This document shows, one piece after another, positions 12,174 through 24,100 of a DNA stretch of 64,000 bases. The position numbers and the translations under genes were made by a program. Origin of the DNA: Spizellomyces punctatus DAOM BR117. Its lineage: Eukaryota > Chytridiomycota > Chytridiomycetes > Spizellomycetales > Spizellomycetaceae. The stretch covers positions 1,194,529-1,258,528 of the forward strand of contig NW_015971544.1 of NCBI RefSeq assembly GCF_000182565.1, in the 5' to 3' direction. The notes below the pieces were generated by a model that had not been told where the DNA came from, ran no database searches, and was given only the letters and a program-made list of their open reading frames with translations. The first letter of the stretch is position 1. Every line of letters starts with the position of its first letter.

Positions 12174-13125
12174 CCTGGTGGTCAACTACAAAAGTTACTT
12201 GGGTAGAAAATTCCAGGAAGATGTTTGCCTGTTGTTTTCCCTTTAACCTTTTCATGTCTTGCCATCTTGTCATCTTTTTTCTTTCTGCACTGCAAGCGCC
12301 AATTGAAATGATAATCACCGTGTTCATTTCACCCCCCAGCCAAACTTCAAACAATTTCCAGATTTTAACAGGCGCGCTTCTTTACTCGAAACAAAACAAA
12401 AAGAATAAGACCTTGGGGAAATTGCTAAAGGCCTTTGAGTGGTTTTACCATTAGAGTGTGTGTTGCAAGTCAAACAGCGGTTTGCATTTCTTGCAGTGGA
12501 GTTTTCTTTTGCTTTTCAATAGCTGCACGTTTTACCAATAGCAAAGGTTACAAGTTGTGTGGAGGGGCATAACGCCAATTAATTATGTGCAAGGCTGCTA
12601 GCAATTGGAACGAGGCTTTATTGTATGGTGGAATGGCATTTCCATCGAAAAGTAGTTTACCTTGAACATTCCTTTGTTTCTTCTGGTCATTGCAACTGAT
12701 GGCAATGCTTTGCGCATGCTACCGTGGTAGATACGGAACTCGTTGTTGCATAGTCTTTTGGTCAGAACTCAAAACTGTTTTGACGCAAGACCTAAAGGAC
12801 TAATCTTTTCAATTGCAATCTATCCCGCCTTCCAAGAACTCTTGACTCTTCAATAACCCAATTCCCTTTCAGCACATTGTCCATATGAGAGCCTTATGTG
12901 CCTTTTCTCTCGTTGAGAACCCCTAGTTTTGCCAATGCTCTCCAGCTGCTCGTTCAAAAAACAAAAAAGAAAGGCTTCAAACGTCGTCGTCGTCGTCAGT
13001 CGTCGTGTCGTGTCGCGTCGCGTCTCACGGAAGAATGATCTGGCCTCATCCCCACCTTCCTTGCTGCTGTGGTCAGAGTTGACATGAAGTGTACGTGACA
13101 AACCTCACTTGAACGAGTCATTATC
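12174..13125. promoter_or_regulatory. Divergent intergenic region, no gene
   Basis: About 950 bp separate the minus-strand membrane-protein gene from the plus-strand M2 peptidase, so it should hold both promoters. It is T-rich. A GTC/GTGTC-rich low-complexity patch lies at about 12980-13025, close to the peptidase start. No long open frame with family similarity is seen on either strand. Confidence 0.5.
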
Positions 13126-15703
13126 ATGTACTTACCTCGCTTCATTATGGGAAATGCAGTACTAGTATCCTTCCAGTTTTGTCTTGCGCTAGGCATACTT
13201 GCCTGGGTTCTGCCAGTAGCCATCAGTGCCAATGGCGCTCAAATCGTTCTTGGCACGGAACCTATTGAACAAACGGCGAAACATGGCTCGGCCAAAAAGT
13301 TTCTCAAACGTGTCAACAAACGACTAGACGTCCTCTCTGCAGAGACTTCGGAAGCAGCCTGGGCCTACGAAACCAATATTACCGACCACAATTCGGATCT
13401 TGCCACAGAAGCTCAGCTGAAAATGAACAAGGTAGTGTCGCATCAGTGAACGATAAAATGTGGCGACAATTGATAGTGTTCAATACAGGCGTTGATGAAG
13501 ATCATCGCAGATTCTTCAGGCTACAAAGGCAAATCAAAGTCGGAAAAGCGGCAACTTCATCTCATCAAGCTCTTGGGAGGAATGCCTGATAGCAAAGATG
13601 ATCAAAAGGAATTGGCAGATTTGCAGGCAGAGATGACCAAGATCTATAGTACAGCAAAATACCTAGGCGCTCCACTTGATCCGAACCTCACTGATACGTT
13701 GGCCACCTCTCGTGACTATGATGTTCTATTGAGCACTTATATTGGTAATGATGAGATATTGTTATATTTGACTGCAATGGTGCTGATGATAGCCCGTTCT
13801 TTAAAAACATCCAGGCTGGAGAAACGTCACCGGCCCGTTCATCAAACCCTTGTACGAGAAGTTTGTGACTCTGTCCAACCAAGGCGCCCACGACAATGGA
13901 TATGATGATGCAGGCGCTCTATGGTATGTTTTGGCATAGGTGAAAAGTAGTCGAGCTGAATACACCCCGTCTCTGATATCACCATTCAGGCGCGCAGGAT
14001 ATGATATGAGCTCAGAAGATTTCACCGAATTGATCGAAAAGGTGTGGAATCAGGTCCTCCCGCTTTACGAACAGCTTCACTGCTATGTCCGTGCAAAGTT
14101 GGCTGAAAAATATGGAAAAGATCGTGTGGAGCTTGAAGACGGATTCATGCCAGCACATTTGTTAGGTAGGAGGAGGGAAGCAACGAATGCTTGCCGTCCC
14201 AAAACTAACGTAACATCCGCCATGGTGACCATAGGAAACATGTGGAGCCAGGTCAGCATGAACTCTCTCGGAGACTTGTTGACTTTACTTATTGATGTAT
14301 ATCGTGCCACTTGCAGGACTGGAGCCACATTTACGACCTCTTGATTCCGTACACCGATGTTCTGCCAATAGGTATATTGCAAATGTATTAAGCGGAAACG
14401 GATGATTGTGTCCTCATTGACAAATTGTTGTCCAGACGTTACTCCTGAACTGGTCAAGCAGGGCTACGATGCTTACTCCATGCATCGGCTCTCTGAAAGC
14501 TTTTATAAATCCCTCGGATATGACCGTATGTTCCTTAATTCCTCGATTGTATGCCCTAATTAAAGTGTCTTTTGATAGCACTCCCACAAACATTTTGGAC
14601 GAAAAGCATGTTAACACGTCCCGCTGACCGCGAGGTGGTGTGTCATGCAAGGTGAATGTCCGACATACTTGACGCTGGCTCTGCGATAGTGCTGATTCAT
14701 CCCACTTAGTGCCTGGGATTTTGGCAACGACGATCTGCGAATCAAAATGTGCACGACGGTGACTCAGGAGGATCTCCTTACAATTCATCATGAACAAGGT
14801 AACAATGCAAGTCATGAGGTTTTTTTATTCTGTATGATAGAGTGACATAACCTCTATATTTTTCCAAAGGTCATCTCTACTACGACCATCATTATCGCAA
14901 ACAACCCGCCCTTTATCGCGATGCGGCTGCCGACTTCTTTCACGAGGTTTGTTCTCCCACTATGTCTGATTTTAACAACATCGCTTGCATTTACTTTCAA
15001 ACTATCAGGCCATTGGCGATACCATGGAGCTCTCGGTTGTGGTACCTCAACATCTGAAGGAAATTGGGTTAATCAAGGGCGACATCAAAGACTCTCCTGA
15101 GCAGACAATCAACGCTCAACTTGCAGTCGCTCTGACCAAGATTGCCGTTCTCCCTTGGGTTTACTTGGTCGATCAATGGTTTGTACACGTAGCTCTGTGG
15201 AACCATGTCATGATACAGCTTTAAATCCTTACATTGTGTTCAGGCGCTGGAAGGTCTTTAGCGGAGAAGTGAAACCAGAGGACTATCAAACGGCTTGGAT
15301 CAAACTCGTCGAGAAATATCAAGGACTCAAACGCCCGTATCCTTCCACTCCCGATGACTTTGATCCCGGTGCAAAGTTCCACATTCCCGCCAACGTGCCA
15401 TACATTAGATACTTTGGAGCAGCTCTTATCCAGTTTCAATTTCACGCCGCCCTCTGCAAGACCGCTGGGCATGAAGGCCCTCTGCACACATGCTCCATAT
15501 ATGGGAACAAAAAGGCTGGCAAGCAGTTTGCTAAAATGCTCAGCCTGGGTCGGTCCAAAACTTGGCAGGAGGCACTCAGGACTGCTTCTCGCGGGGAATT
15601 TGACACGCTTGACGGTGGGCCTATCCTAGAGTACTTTACGCCTCTAAGGGAGTGGTTGGAAAAGCAGAATGAAGGGAGAACATGTGGATGGAAAAAGGAT
15701 TGA
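13126..15703 (+). CDS. Angiotensin-converting-enzyme-like zinc dipeptidyl carboxypeptidase (peptidase M2), secreted
   Basis: Zinc carboxypeptidase of family M2. An N-terminal hydrophobic stretch ([20 protein letters not shown]) looks like a signal peptide; the start may be 13126 or the nearer ATG at 13147. The M2 N-terminal helices are visible ([20 protein letters not shown]). The zinc motif HEQGH (human ACE HEMGH) is split by an intron between HEQ and GH near 14800-14870. The third zinc ligand is the Glu of [15 protein letters not shown], across the intron at about 14950-15005. [13 protein letters not shown] carries the substrate-binding His, followed by [10 protein letters not shown] and [17 protein letters not shown]. 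There are about a dozen exons and a single catalytic domain. It ends [10 protein letters not shown] without a C-terminal membrane anchor, so a soluble secreted enzyme is likely. The substrate is unknown. Confidence 0.9.
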
Positions 15704-15890
15704 AGATTTTGTTCATTCATTTCAACTGTCAAACGTAGGCAGAAGAATACATTTGTCTGCAGTATTGAAATTGCCTGTACCCTATCATATTATATCTGTT
15801 TTGCGATATACAAGATTTTTTTATGCTGAGAAATGAATGTTAAGAATACTATTTACAGGTGGGCGCACCAAGTTAAATACCGTCACTTCT

Positions 15891-18800
15891 CTACCGCTTG
15901 CCACGCTCAAGCAACTCGTTCACCACGGGTTCCAAATCCGGCCACCTGGTTTTCACAGTAGTTTGCACTTTTGAAACCAAATGGGGAGCATTGGCTTTCA
16001 TAAGCTTCTCCATGATCGTTCGTATCGTCTTTGGTGTTGGTCGTGCCGGGTACCCCTGCCTGTCCATGAGGGTAAACACTTTGACGCTACCGAATAAATC
16101 ACCACAGCGCATCAAAGCTTCTATGTAGGAATTGCACATGTTTTCTGTAGGCCAATGCTTCCATCGCCAAGGTTGCAATGCTGACTTTTCGCTAGAGTTT
16201 TCTACAGGCGTGGACTCTAGTGTTGATGCTTCACCCTCCACTGCGTTCCGCTCCCCTTGGGTGTCCCGCATGCTCAAAACCTCCTTCCACACATTCCGAA
16301 CATTAACTACACCCAACGCCCTATCTCCGCTCCATTTCCCTTTACCAGCGACATTGCCCGCGAGATCAATGAAGCAACATACAGTCGCTTCATTAACAAG
16401 TTCGTCTGCGCTCCTTGTCCGTGGTCGTCGTGTGAGAAAGCCCACTTTGGGCCCGACCCACTCTGTACCCTTTGTAGCCCAATCCCACAAGATACCCGCT
16501 TCCTCGACCCATTCCGCTTTTAGGCATATCTTCATTGCTGTGCCCACTGTCACATCATCCACTTTTGGGGCAGCGATTCGGGAGAGGAACGACATTGCCG
16601 CAAGATGGTTGCCTTTCATGCAGTGAGCGTTAGCCAGCATATGAAGGAGTTGCGTATCTGGAGAATTTGGCAAGCGAGCCATCAATGGCGAGATTGCTGT
16701 TGATGCCCGAGACATGGGCCGCTTCAAAGACTGTGATGGTCTGTTTTTTTTCACAGATAGCGTGGCTTCAATCATGGCCTTTTCGGCGCCACTTAGATCA
16801 TCAGCGGTAATATAAGCGGCTACAAGATGTCGCCATGTCACTTGGTCTGGATCCATGCCGTCGACTGTCATACGGTCCATCCACTTTCGCGCCTGATCCA
16901 CTTTTCCGCTTGACGCAAAAACTTTCATGACCGAGTGATGAAACAGCATAGAGGGTCTGAGATCGCTCGAACGCAAAGTTTCGTTCAACACTTGCATCAA
17001 GGCAGGTTCATCGTCTGCCTTTCCAAACGCCGCAATCAGGTTGATGAATGTTGCTTCTGTAGGCTTCAAGCCCACTGCTAACATGTTCTTCCATCGCTTC
17101 TGTGCCAGTTTGGCATCACCAGCCATGGCGGCATGTTCGATTAAGAGGTTATGGGTATGCGCGGTGGGGGTTAATTTGTGGGAAGAAAAACTGGCCATCC
17201 AACGATCGACCTCACGATCCGGAAATGGAACCTGTTGCGATTTCAGGGAAGATGATAATAGGGTATTGAAGGTCACCGCATCAGGCGTCGTTTTCCCTTC
17301 CACCTCCATCTCTTCATACTTTTGACAGCACCGCCAATATTCACCGACTTCTTTCCAACCGGCCAAAATGATATTCCAATCGAGTGTATCCATTGTCTGA
17401 TTGCCTTTGCGAATTACGCCCTCGCATTTCTCAGGCTCGCCCAACTTTGCGTATGTGCGCGCTACCGTTCGTCGCCAGACAACGTCAGTATCGATACCCT
17501 CTTTCTCCATCTCCTGCTTCAGCTTTTCAACATCCCCAATACTTTCACAAGTAGCTAAAAGGGCGGTATATGTAACCAAATCTGGCTTCAGCCCCGCTTT
17601 TGCCATGGACGTCAGGGCTAGCTTGGCGCCCTTCACATCACCTTTCTTTCCTAATCCAGCAATAAGGTCATTGTATGCCCACGTATCGGGTTTGGTATTG
17701 GCTTCAAGAACGGATCCCAGCTGATCCAAGACCGACAAAGCATCCTGAGGTTTTCCTGCTTCAACGTATGCTTTCACGACCAAGTTTTGCACAATGACAT
17801 CGGGTACGACCCCAGCCGCTACGATGCGGCACACCAGATCAAGGACAGACGCAAATTCGCCGCGTTTAGCCAGTTCAGTCATTAAATCGACGTAAAATGA
17901 TTCCGATAATTCTATGCCCATCTTCATTGTTCTATCGAGCAACAAGAACCCAGTCTCCATATGGCCAAACTTGATAGCTTCAATAATTGCTCGCGACATT
18001 GCGGTGTAACAATTCGCACGTCCGAGCTCGATTATTCTGAAACATGCTGACTCTGCTTTTTCGGGCAATCCCTGGCGTGCATACAGAATGGCAAGGCTCT
18101 CGTACATGCCGGCATCTACTTTATCACCCGCATCCAAAAGAACCTGTTCAGCTTCCATCTGCATCCCCGCAGAACAAAGTGCGCTAATCACACGGCCGCG
18201 TTGGGCAATGGGTATACACGGATCCCTCTCCTTGAGGTGTGTGTACGCCTTCCAGACGCCCGCACCGTCCTGAGCGGATGTCATGCATTCGAGAGCAATT
18301 GCAAATACTTTCTGCAAAAGACGTTGAGTTTCATCGGTTTTGCCTGGAAAGCGAGCCACATCGTCTAAGCAGCGATTGAGAAAGCCCAAAGGCCACTTCA
18401 TTTGATGCGAACCAAATATTGCTTGGTATACTGTGAGTGAGATTACGACGCCGTGTGCTGTTAGCACATCGTACCAACTAGAAAATGACACGGCATCCCT
18501 CCTTGCATAAGCATACATCAACAACTTTGCAGCTCCTTCGGCAGTCGGTAGACGCGGCGCTTGTCCAATAACCTTCCCAACTAATTTTGATCCCAGAGTG
18601 CCATCAAATTCTCTCAAGATGTTGAATACAAAGCGCCACGCGGCATGCTCTGGCGTTATCCTCTTCGACACGGCATCATCTAATACCCATTCAAAGTCCG
18701 CAATTTTGTCGCTGATTTGGTTCAGACCTTTTGCCATTTGTACTACTATATCCTCCTGGAATGACATACCCTCCAACACCGATGTCCTGTATATCTTGAG

Positions 18801-20930
18801 CGCTGACATCAAGTCTCCGCAACCGAGAAGACCTGCGACCAGCCCAGCCGTTGTCGGATATTTAATCAATCTTCGTGCTCCAAAAGATTCCTTCGCACGG
18901 AGGGAGACTTCATGGGCAGCTAGCCAGCAACGAGCTGCATCCGTGAAGCGCATATCCCGACAGAGGCCATCCACAGCAACGTCTATCGCTTTGAATGCGT
19001 CTGTTACTTCGTCCCGACATATCGCAGCGACAAGATCAACAACTTCATCAAATTGTTTACCGGCAAGCGCAACTTCCACTCTCAGGCGCAACGTGATAGC
19101 TGTTGGGCTTAAGCCGGCCGAGTCCATGATATGAAGTGTATCAATAGCTTCCGAGACGAGCCCAGCCCGCATATAGCCTTGTATCAGCGCATTGTAGCAT
19201 GCCACATCCGGTTTAATGCCACTGCTACGCATTCTATCCCACACCTCCTGTAATCCATGAATATCGGCCATTCGTGCGTAAGCGCCGAGAATGGGACTAT
19301 ACGTAGCGGCAACCGGGGCTAAAGCAAGCGTCGGAAGGGAATTGAACAGGCGGAGTGCTTGAGGAAATGTGGTGGGTGACTTTGCAAGGGCCGATATACG
19401 CCGGTTGGCGATCAATATATCCGTCAACATTGTGGGGGCAGGACTCAGGGTCGTCACAACCACAGGGTCCTGCACGCTCTCTTTCAGTTTCTTCGGGGAA
19501 ATATCATATGTATCCTGTGATTTTCCAGTTGGAATAAGTTCACCCACAAGGCCTCCACATGGTTGGCTCTCAAGAAGAGCTGGCCCGCTTGTTGCGCTTT
19601 CCCGGTTGCGGGTCATCTCCCGCCAGACGTGCTCCAGTGTGGAATCAACCATGCAATCATGCTCAATCATAAGCTGATGCATGGCGGGTACCGCAGTAAG
19701 AGCATCGCGATTCAGAAGCTCTGTTATGGCAACGCGATAGAAACTACCGGGGTCATCTTCAACGATTTTACGTTCTTGTGAGAGCTTTAACCATTTTTTT
19801 ACTCTCCCTAGGTCCCTTTTCGAGCAAGCTAGTCGGATCATAGCTAGAAGCACCTTTGCTGTTGGTTGTCCACCATTGTGCAGAAGCTCATTGTACCATC
19901 TCTCCGCTAGTTCATTCTGACCTTGCTTGGCAGAAGCCTCGACAAATCGCTCATAAATCCAGAGAGGAGGTTTATGACCGGCATTTACCATCGCATGGTA
20001 GTGAGTTTCTGCTCGCTCCACATCCTCATTCCGCAAAAAACCTGCTATAATAGTCCGGTACGTGGTTTCATCAGGTGTGATCCCCTCCTCAGTCATTCTG
20101 CCAAGCATGCGCATCGATGCGTCTGTTTGCCCCGCCCGTATAAAGCATTTTACCAGTATGTTATAGGTCAAGGCATCCGGAACTATTCCATCTTCTTCCA
20201 TCCTCTGCATTACCAGAGAGATCTCTTCAGTGGCACCGGATTCCAAGTTTGCGGCCAAACCAGCCAGAATAGTGTTGTACGTGACTTTGTCGGGATGAAT
20301 ACCTATTTCACGCATTCTCGCAATTCCGTTTCTCAATCCTTCAATGTTCCCCTTTCGAGCAAAATCAGAAAGCAGGAGATTATACGTGACAACGTTCGGT
20401 TGAATTCCCCGCAATTCCATTTCACCCAAAACTGAACGAACGGCCTCCTGGTGACTCAGCTCTACGTATGCTAGAATAAGATGATTATAGTCCTGCTGAT
20501 CCATCGGTAAGGACAGTCGTCGCATGTCGGCTGTCAAACGAAGGGTGACCAGCGCAACACGGCGTCGAGATTCCGTTCTCCGCACACATGCGAGCAGTCT
20601 GCGAATCAGGTAAGGAGTAACTCTCGTAGAGCCCACGGGGCTTTCAATAATTCTCCTATAACTGGCCAAAGCCCCCCTAGTGTCGCCGTTTTGGATCTCA
20701 TGGTTAAGTTTGCGAAGAAAGCGACGGGTGCCGGCTGCGTCCTGTAACGCAGGTGCTACCGGAGGGCTTGACGTAATGGAAGCAAGAGACGCTCTAGGCC
20801 TAGACGGAAGTCTTAATATGGATGCACGATAGCGCAATATGCAGGGTTTGAATAGACGGATGCAAAAAGTCATGAAGAACGGGCATCTTTGAAGAGATCT
20901 ACAGCGACGAGCCACGGTTGAAGGAAGCAT
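15891..20930 (-). CDS. Large pentatricopeptide repeat (PPR) protein, probably mitochondrial
   Basis: A single uninterrupted frame of 1679 residues. The first 50 residues (MLPSTVARRCRSLQRC and on) are rich in Arg, Ser and Leu and nearly lack acidic residues, as in a mitochondrial presequence. Degenerate 35-residue PPR units fill almost the whole length. Clear examples are PNVVTYNLLLSDFARKGNIE, HPDKVTYNTILAGLAAN, VPDALTYNILVKCFIRAGQ, KPDVACYNALIQGYMRAGL, KPDTWAYNDLIAGLGKKGD, KPDLVTYTALLATCESIGD and DPDQVTWRHLVAAYITADD. PPR proteins bind organelle RNA sequence-specifically and act in its processing, stability or translation; the target cannot be told from sequence. Lack of introns over 5 kb contrasts with the intron-dense neighbours. 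Confidence 0.9.
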   Translation of the reverse strand: MLPSTVARRCRSLQRCPFFMTFCIRLFKPCILRYRASILRLPSRPRASLASITSSPPVAPALQDAAGTRRFLRKLNHEIQNGDTRGALASYRRIIESPVGSTRVTPYLIRRLLACVRRTESRRRVALVTLRLTADMRRLSLPMDQQDYNHLILAYVELSHQEAVRSVLGEMELRGIQPNVVTYNLLLSDFARKGNIEGLRNGIARMREIGIHPDKVTYNTILAGLAANLESGATEEISLVMQRMEEDGIVPDALTYNILVKCFIRAGQTDASMRMLGRMTEEGITPDETTYRTIIAGFLRNEDVERAETHYHAMVNAGHKPPLWIYERFVEASAKQGQNELAERWYNELLHNGGQPTAKVLLAMIRLACSKRDLGRVKKWLKLSQERKIVEDDPGSFYRVAITELLNRDALTAVPAMHQLMIEHDCMVDSTLEHVWREMTRNRESATSGPALLESQPCGGLVGELIPTGKSQDTYDISPKKLKESVQDPVVVTTLSPAPTMLTDILIANRRISALAKSPTTFPQALRLFNSLPTLALAPVAATYSPILGAYARMADIHGLQEVWDRMRSSGIKPDVACYNALIQGYMRAGLVSEAIDTLHIMDSAGLSPTAITLRLRVEVALAGKQFDEVVDLVAAICRDEVTDAFKAIDVAVDGLCRDMRFTDAARCWLAAHEVSLRAKESFGARRLIKYPTTAGLVAGLLGCGDLMSALKIYRTSVLEGMSFQEDIVVQMAKGLNQISDKIADFEWVLDDAVSKRITPEHAAWRFVFNILREFDGTLGSKLVGKVIGQAPRLPTAEGAAKLLMYAYARRDAVSFSSWYDVLTAHGVVISLTVYQAIFGSHQMKWPLGFLNRCLDDVARFPGKTDETQRLLQKVFAIALECMTSAQDGAGVWKAYTHLKERDPCIPIAQRGRVISALCSAGMQMEAEQVLLDAGDKVDAGMYESLAILYARQGLPEKAESACFRIIELGRANCYTAMSRAIIEAIKFGHMETGFLLLDRTMKMGIELSESFYVDLMTELAKRGEFASVLDLVCRIVAAGVVPDVIVQNLVVKAYVEAGKPQDALSVLDQLGSVLEANTKPDTWAYNDLIAGLGKKGDVKGAKLALTSMAKAGLKPDLVTYTALLATCESIGDVEKLKQEMEKEGIDTDVVWRRTVARTYAKLGEPEKCEGVIRKGNQTMDTLDWNIILAGWKEVGEYWRCCQKYEEMEVEGKTTPDAVTFNTLLSSSLKSQQVPFPDREVDRWMASFSSHKLTPTAHTHNLLIEHAAMAGDAKLAQKRWKNMLAVGLKPTEATFINLIAAFGKADDEPALMQVLNETLRSSDLRPSMLFHHSVMKVFASSGKVDQARKWMDRMTVDGMDPDQVTWRHLVAAYITADDLSGAEKAMIEATLSVKKNRPSQSLKRPMSRASTAISPLMARLPNSPDTQLLHMLANAHCMKGNHLAAMSFLSRIAAPKVDDVTVGTAMKICLKAEWVEEAGILWDWATKGTEWVGPKVGFLTRRPRTRSADELVNEATVCCFIDLAGNVAGKGKWSGDRALGVVNVRNVWKEVLSMRDTQGERNAVEGEASTLESTPVENSSEKSALQPWRWKHWPTENMCNSYIEALMRCGDLFGSVKVFTLMDRQGYPARPTPKTIRTIMEKLMKANAPHLVSKVQTTVKTRWPDLEPVVNELLERGKR

Positions 20931-21116
20931 CCTTCGGTTCCATCCAAGTCAGAATCTAATATTAGTCATCGTCGGAGTTTTCGCTGTTAACCCTTGGTAA
21001 CAGCTCCAGGCTTTCAGGATCTCCGGTCCTTCCCTGCGCCCTCAATCCTTTGTTGGGCAATTTCAAACATTTCACCTTGGTCTGGTACATATTTCATTGC
21101 CTTGGAAGGTACCAAG

Positions 21117-24100
21117 ATGATCGTCAAGGCACGGTACCATCACTTTATATCTTGTCCATCGTCAAGTATAAGGCTAACCATCTTGTCGTTTTCATACAGG
21201 ATAGAACTCTCTATGTCAAGCTTTTAGAAGCAAAGCACCTCTATCCTGAGAAATCTCGTAAGTCCCTTGCATGATTGCAGTTTCACAATGAAAATAAGTC
21301 GGCAACGCCTAATATAGCTTGAACTAGGTCACACGGGCACATACTGCACTGTCGTTGTTGAGGGAGGAGAAGACCGCCGGACACCTACTGTCTATCATGA
21401 TCCCAGTCCATTCTTTGGAGAAGAGCTTACATTTGGAGATCAGCTCCCAGCGGAGATATGGAGAATCACACTCGGGGTCTGGCAGGACACTGGTCATCAA
21501 CCTGGTGGTTCAGGAGCCAAGACAACAGATAAATTGTTGGGAAAGGTTATCTTTCCGCGGGAGCTTCTTGAGGATGGGCGATTTGAAGAAGAGCAGGTTA
21601 GATGGGATCTCAATGCTTTCTCATATCAAACGTGGTCTGAGCGCGAATGTAGTGGTATCGTCTTATGCCGCCTGATCTAGATAATACGATCTACGGAGAA
21701 GTCCTCATAGGAGTCCGATATGTTGCTGACGATGCTGATCGAAAGTCGAATCGGTTAATCGTCACTGTGCATGAAGCTAGGAATCTCAGCCCTGGACCTG
21801 GAGGTAACTGCCCGCTATCGTGGTGTCAAGTGCCGCCATCCGGGATTGTATATGTACCGATTGTTTTCTCTCGAATAGGAACCCGAGATAGTCATGTTAT
21901 ATGTCATCTTCTTCCGGATCCTGAAGCACAGACTACTGAAAAAACGCAATGCATCAAAGATTCCCTTAACCCCGTTTTCCACGAGGATCTCACCTTGTAT
22001 GTATAGCTTCACCGGTGGGACCCCTCACAACTTCACAGATATAACCGCTAAGCTCTGTTTTGTTAGTCAAATGAAAAGTCTCCATCCCAACCAGGAGCTC
22101 CATGTATCCTTATGGGATACGAGATCCGTCGACTCCTTCCTGGGGCATCTGTCGATTCCGCTGGGTGATCTGGATGTAGGGGACCACATAGAGGCGCGAT
22201 GGAGAGGCCTCCTGCCACGACCAGGTATGTGTTCCGTATAACCGGGAGAAAGGTGCTAGTCAAGGCTAATATCGGCGTCCGGACTAATCCTTAAGCCTAC
22301 TATGCGAAGCACAATCCACAAAAAGAAAAAAGTACGCAACACAATGACGAAAAACTCTAGAAAGTACCTACTTGACATTTGAATTCCGTTTTCCATTGTA
22401 GGGAGATCAGAGTCCGAAATTGCCCTCAGCAGAGCAAAACACTTTTTGCAAAGCATGCAGTCAACTATCAAAGGTCTGAGGAATTCACTAAAGCCGCTCC
22501 TGCAGGTTGTCAATCTGATTTTAATTCGTACTGCAGAGTTCACCCGGCTCAAACGACCACACAAGCTCATTGAGACGAAATTTGGCTCAACCATCTCATT
22601 TTGTGGCCATTGTGGACTGGCTTTAATGTCACGTCGAACCCATTATCAGTGTTCCAACTGGTACGTGACAAAACTTCTATCCCAAAAGTATTGGATGCCG
22701 TTATCTCACGGTATCGTACAGCAAGTTCAGCTGCCATGGCCGGTGCTCCAGATTCACGGCTAACGATTGCGGGGAGGTCGGTGAGTTCAGGAACGTAATT
22801 ATTGTGCTCACTTCCTGCATTTACTCATGCTTTCACTACTTTAGGCGCTGTGCGACTGAAAATCAAGTATTCTGTAAGTTCTATCTAGTCCGTTTGGTCT
22901 AATTGAGCTAACTATAGCTGATTGTTGGCACCAGGTCAGCACCATATTGCCGCTGGAGAAATACCGGCCATTCTTGGATCTTTTAGCAGAGGATCGATAC
23001 CGGGTGGCCCACCTTTTCGGAAAAGTCAGTAAGGACAGGGAGGAAGCTGCGTGGCCTTTCATCAAGTTGATGGAGGCGGATCTGGCAACAAAGCCCTTTC
23101 TTTTTGCCATAATATCGGCTGAAATTGAAGACACTAGTACGTTATTGGGCAGATGAATGGCCCCACTGTCACAACTTTTACTAACCATCTGCAACTCTGC
23201 TTGAAGATGATCCGAATACTTTGTTCCGCGGCAACAGCATGGCTTCGAAGGTAAGCAAAGAAAGCTGACGCGAAGGAGTGGCAGCGGGACAGCACTTTCT
23301 ATGGCTTGAAGCAGGCTCCAAGCCTTCCTGAAGTACATTGAATTAATTTCGCTTCCTTCTGATAGGCCGTGGACGTATATATGCGATATATCGGAAGAGC
23401 ATATTTGAAGAATACTTTAGGAGATATCATAAAGAGCATCGTCAGCAAGAAGTTACATTGCGAGGTAGTTTCTGATCAGGATGTATTACAGCAAGATATG
23501 CGTCATTTATTAATTTTTTTCCTACGTAGCTCGACCCAATGAAGGCTGATAAGGCCGATGATTTGGAACGTAGTCGAAAGACGTTGATGGAATGGAATCA
23601 AAAGATCTTGAACGCGATTTACGATACTCGATTCGCACTCCCGGCGTGAGTACTCTGTCTCATGTTACCTGCTCGTAGCGAGCGCATAAATGATATTTGT
23701 ACGGATCTGCCCATTTTTCGTCGTATGGAGTCCATTGCGGCCAATATTTGCGCACGTTCAGCAGCAAGTGAGATGGAAGTTTCCCAATGACCCAATCGTG
23801 CGCTACACTTCGGTCAGCGGTTTCATATTTCTTCGGTTCTTTGCTCCGGCAATTCTCGGTCCACGACTCTTCGAGCTGATCGATGGTGTGATACGTTCGC
23901 TTACCACTATTCCGCGACTGAGTGAGATATCTTACTATTATCCAAACTCTGCACAGAATACATCGACCCTAGGACGAGCAGAACTCTGACTCTTCTGGCT
24001 AAGACTTTGCAGAACTTGGCCAATCTAGTGCCATTCGGTGACAAAGAGCCGTATATGAAGGTACGAAAAAATCGGGATCCTGAGGCAGTCCTCAGAAGTT

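Noticed and set aside
16132-20435. Several plus-strand frames of 100-178 codons within the PPR gene
   Set aside because: They are antisense to an intact 5-kb coding frame with clear repeats and show no family similarity.
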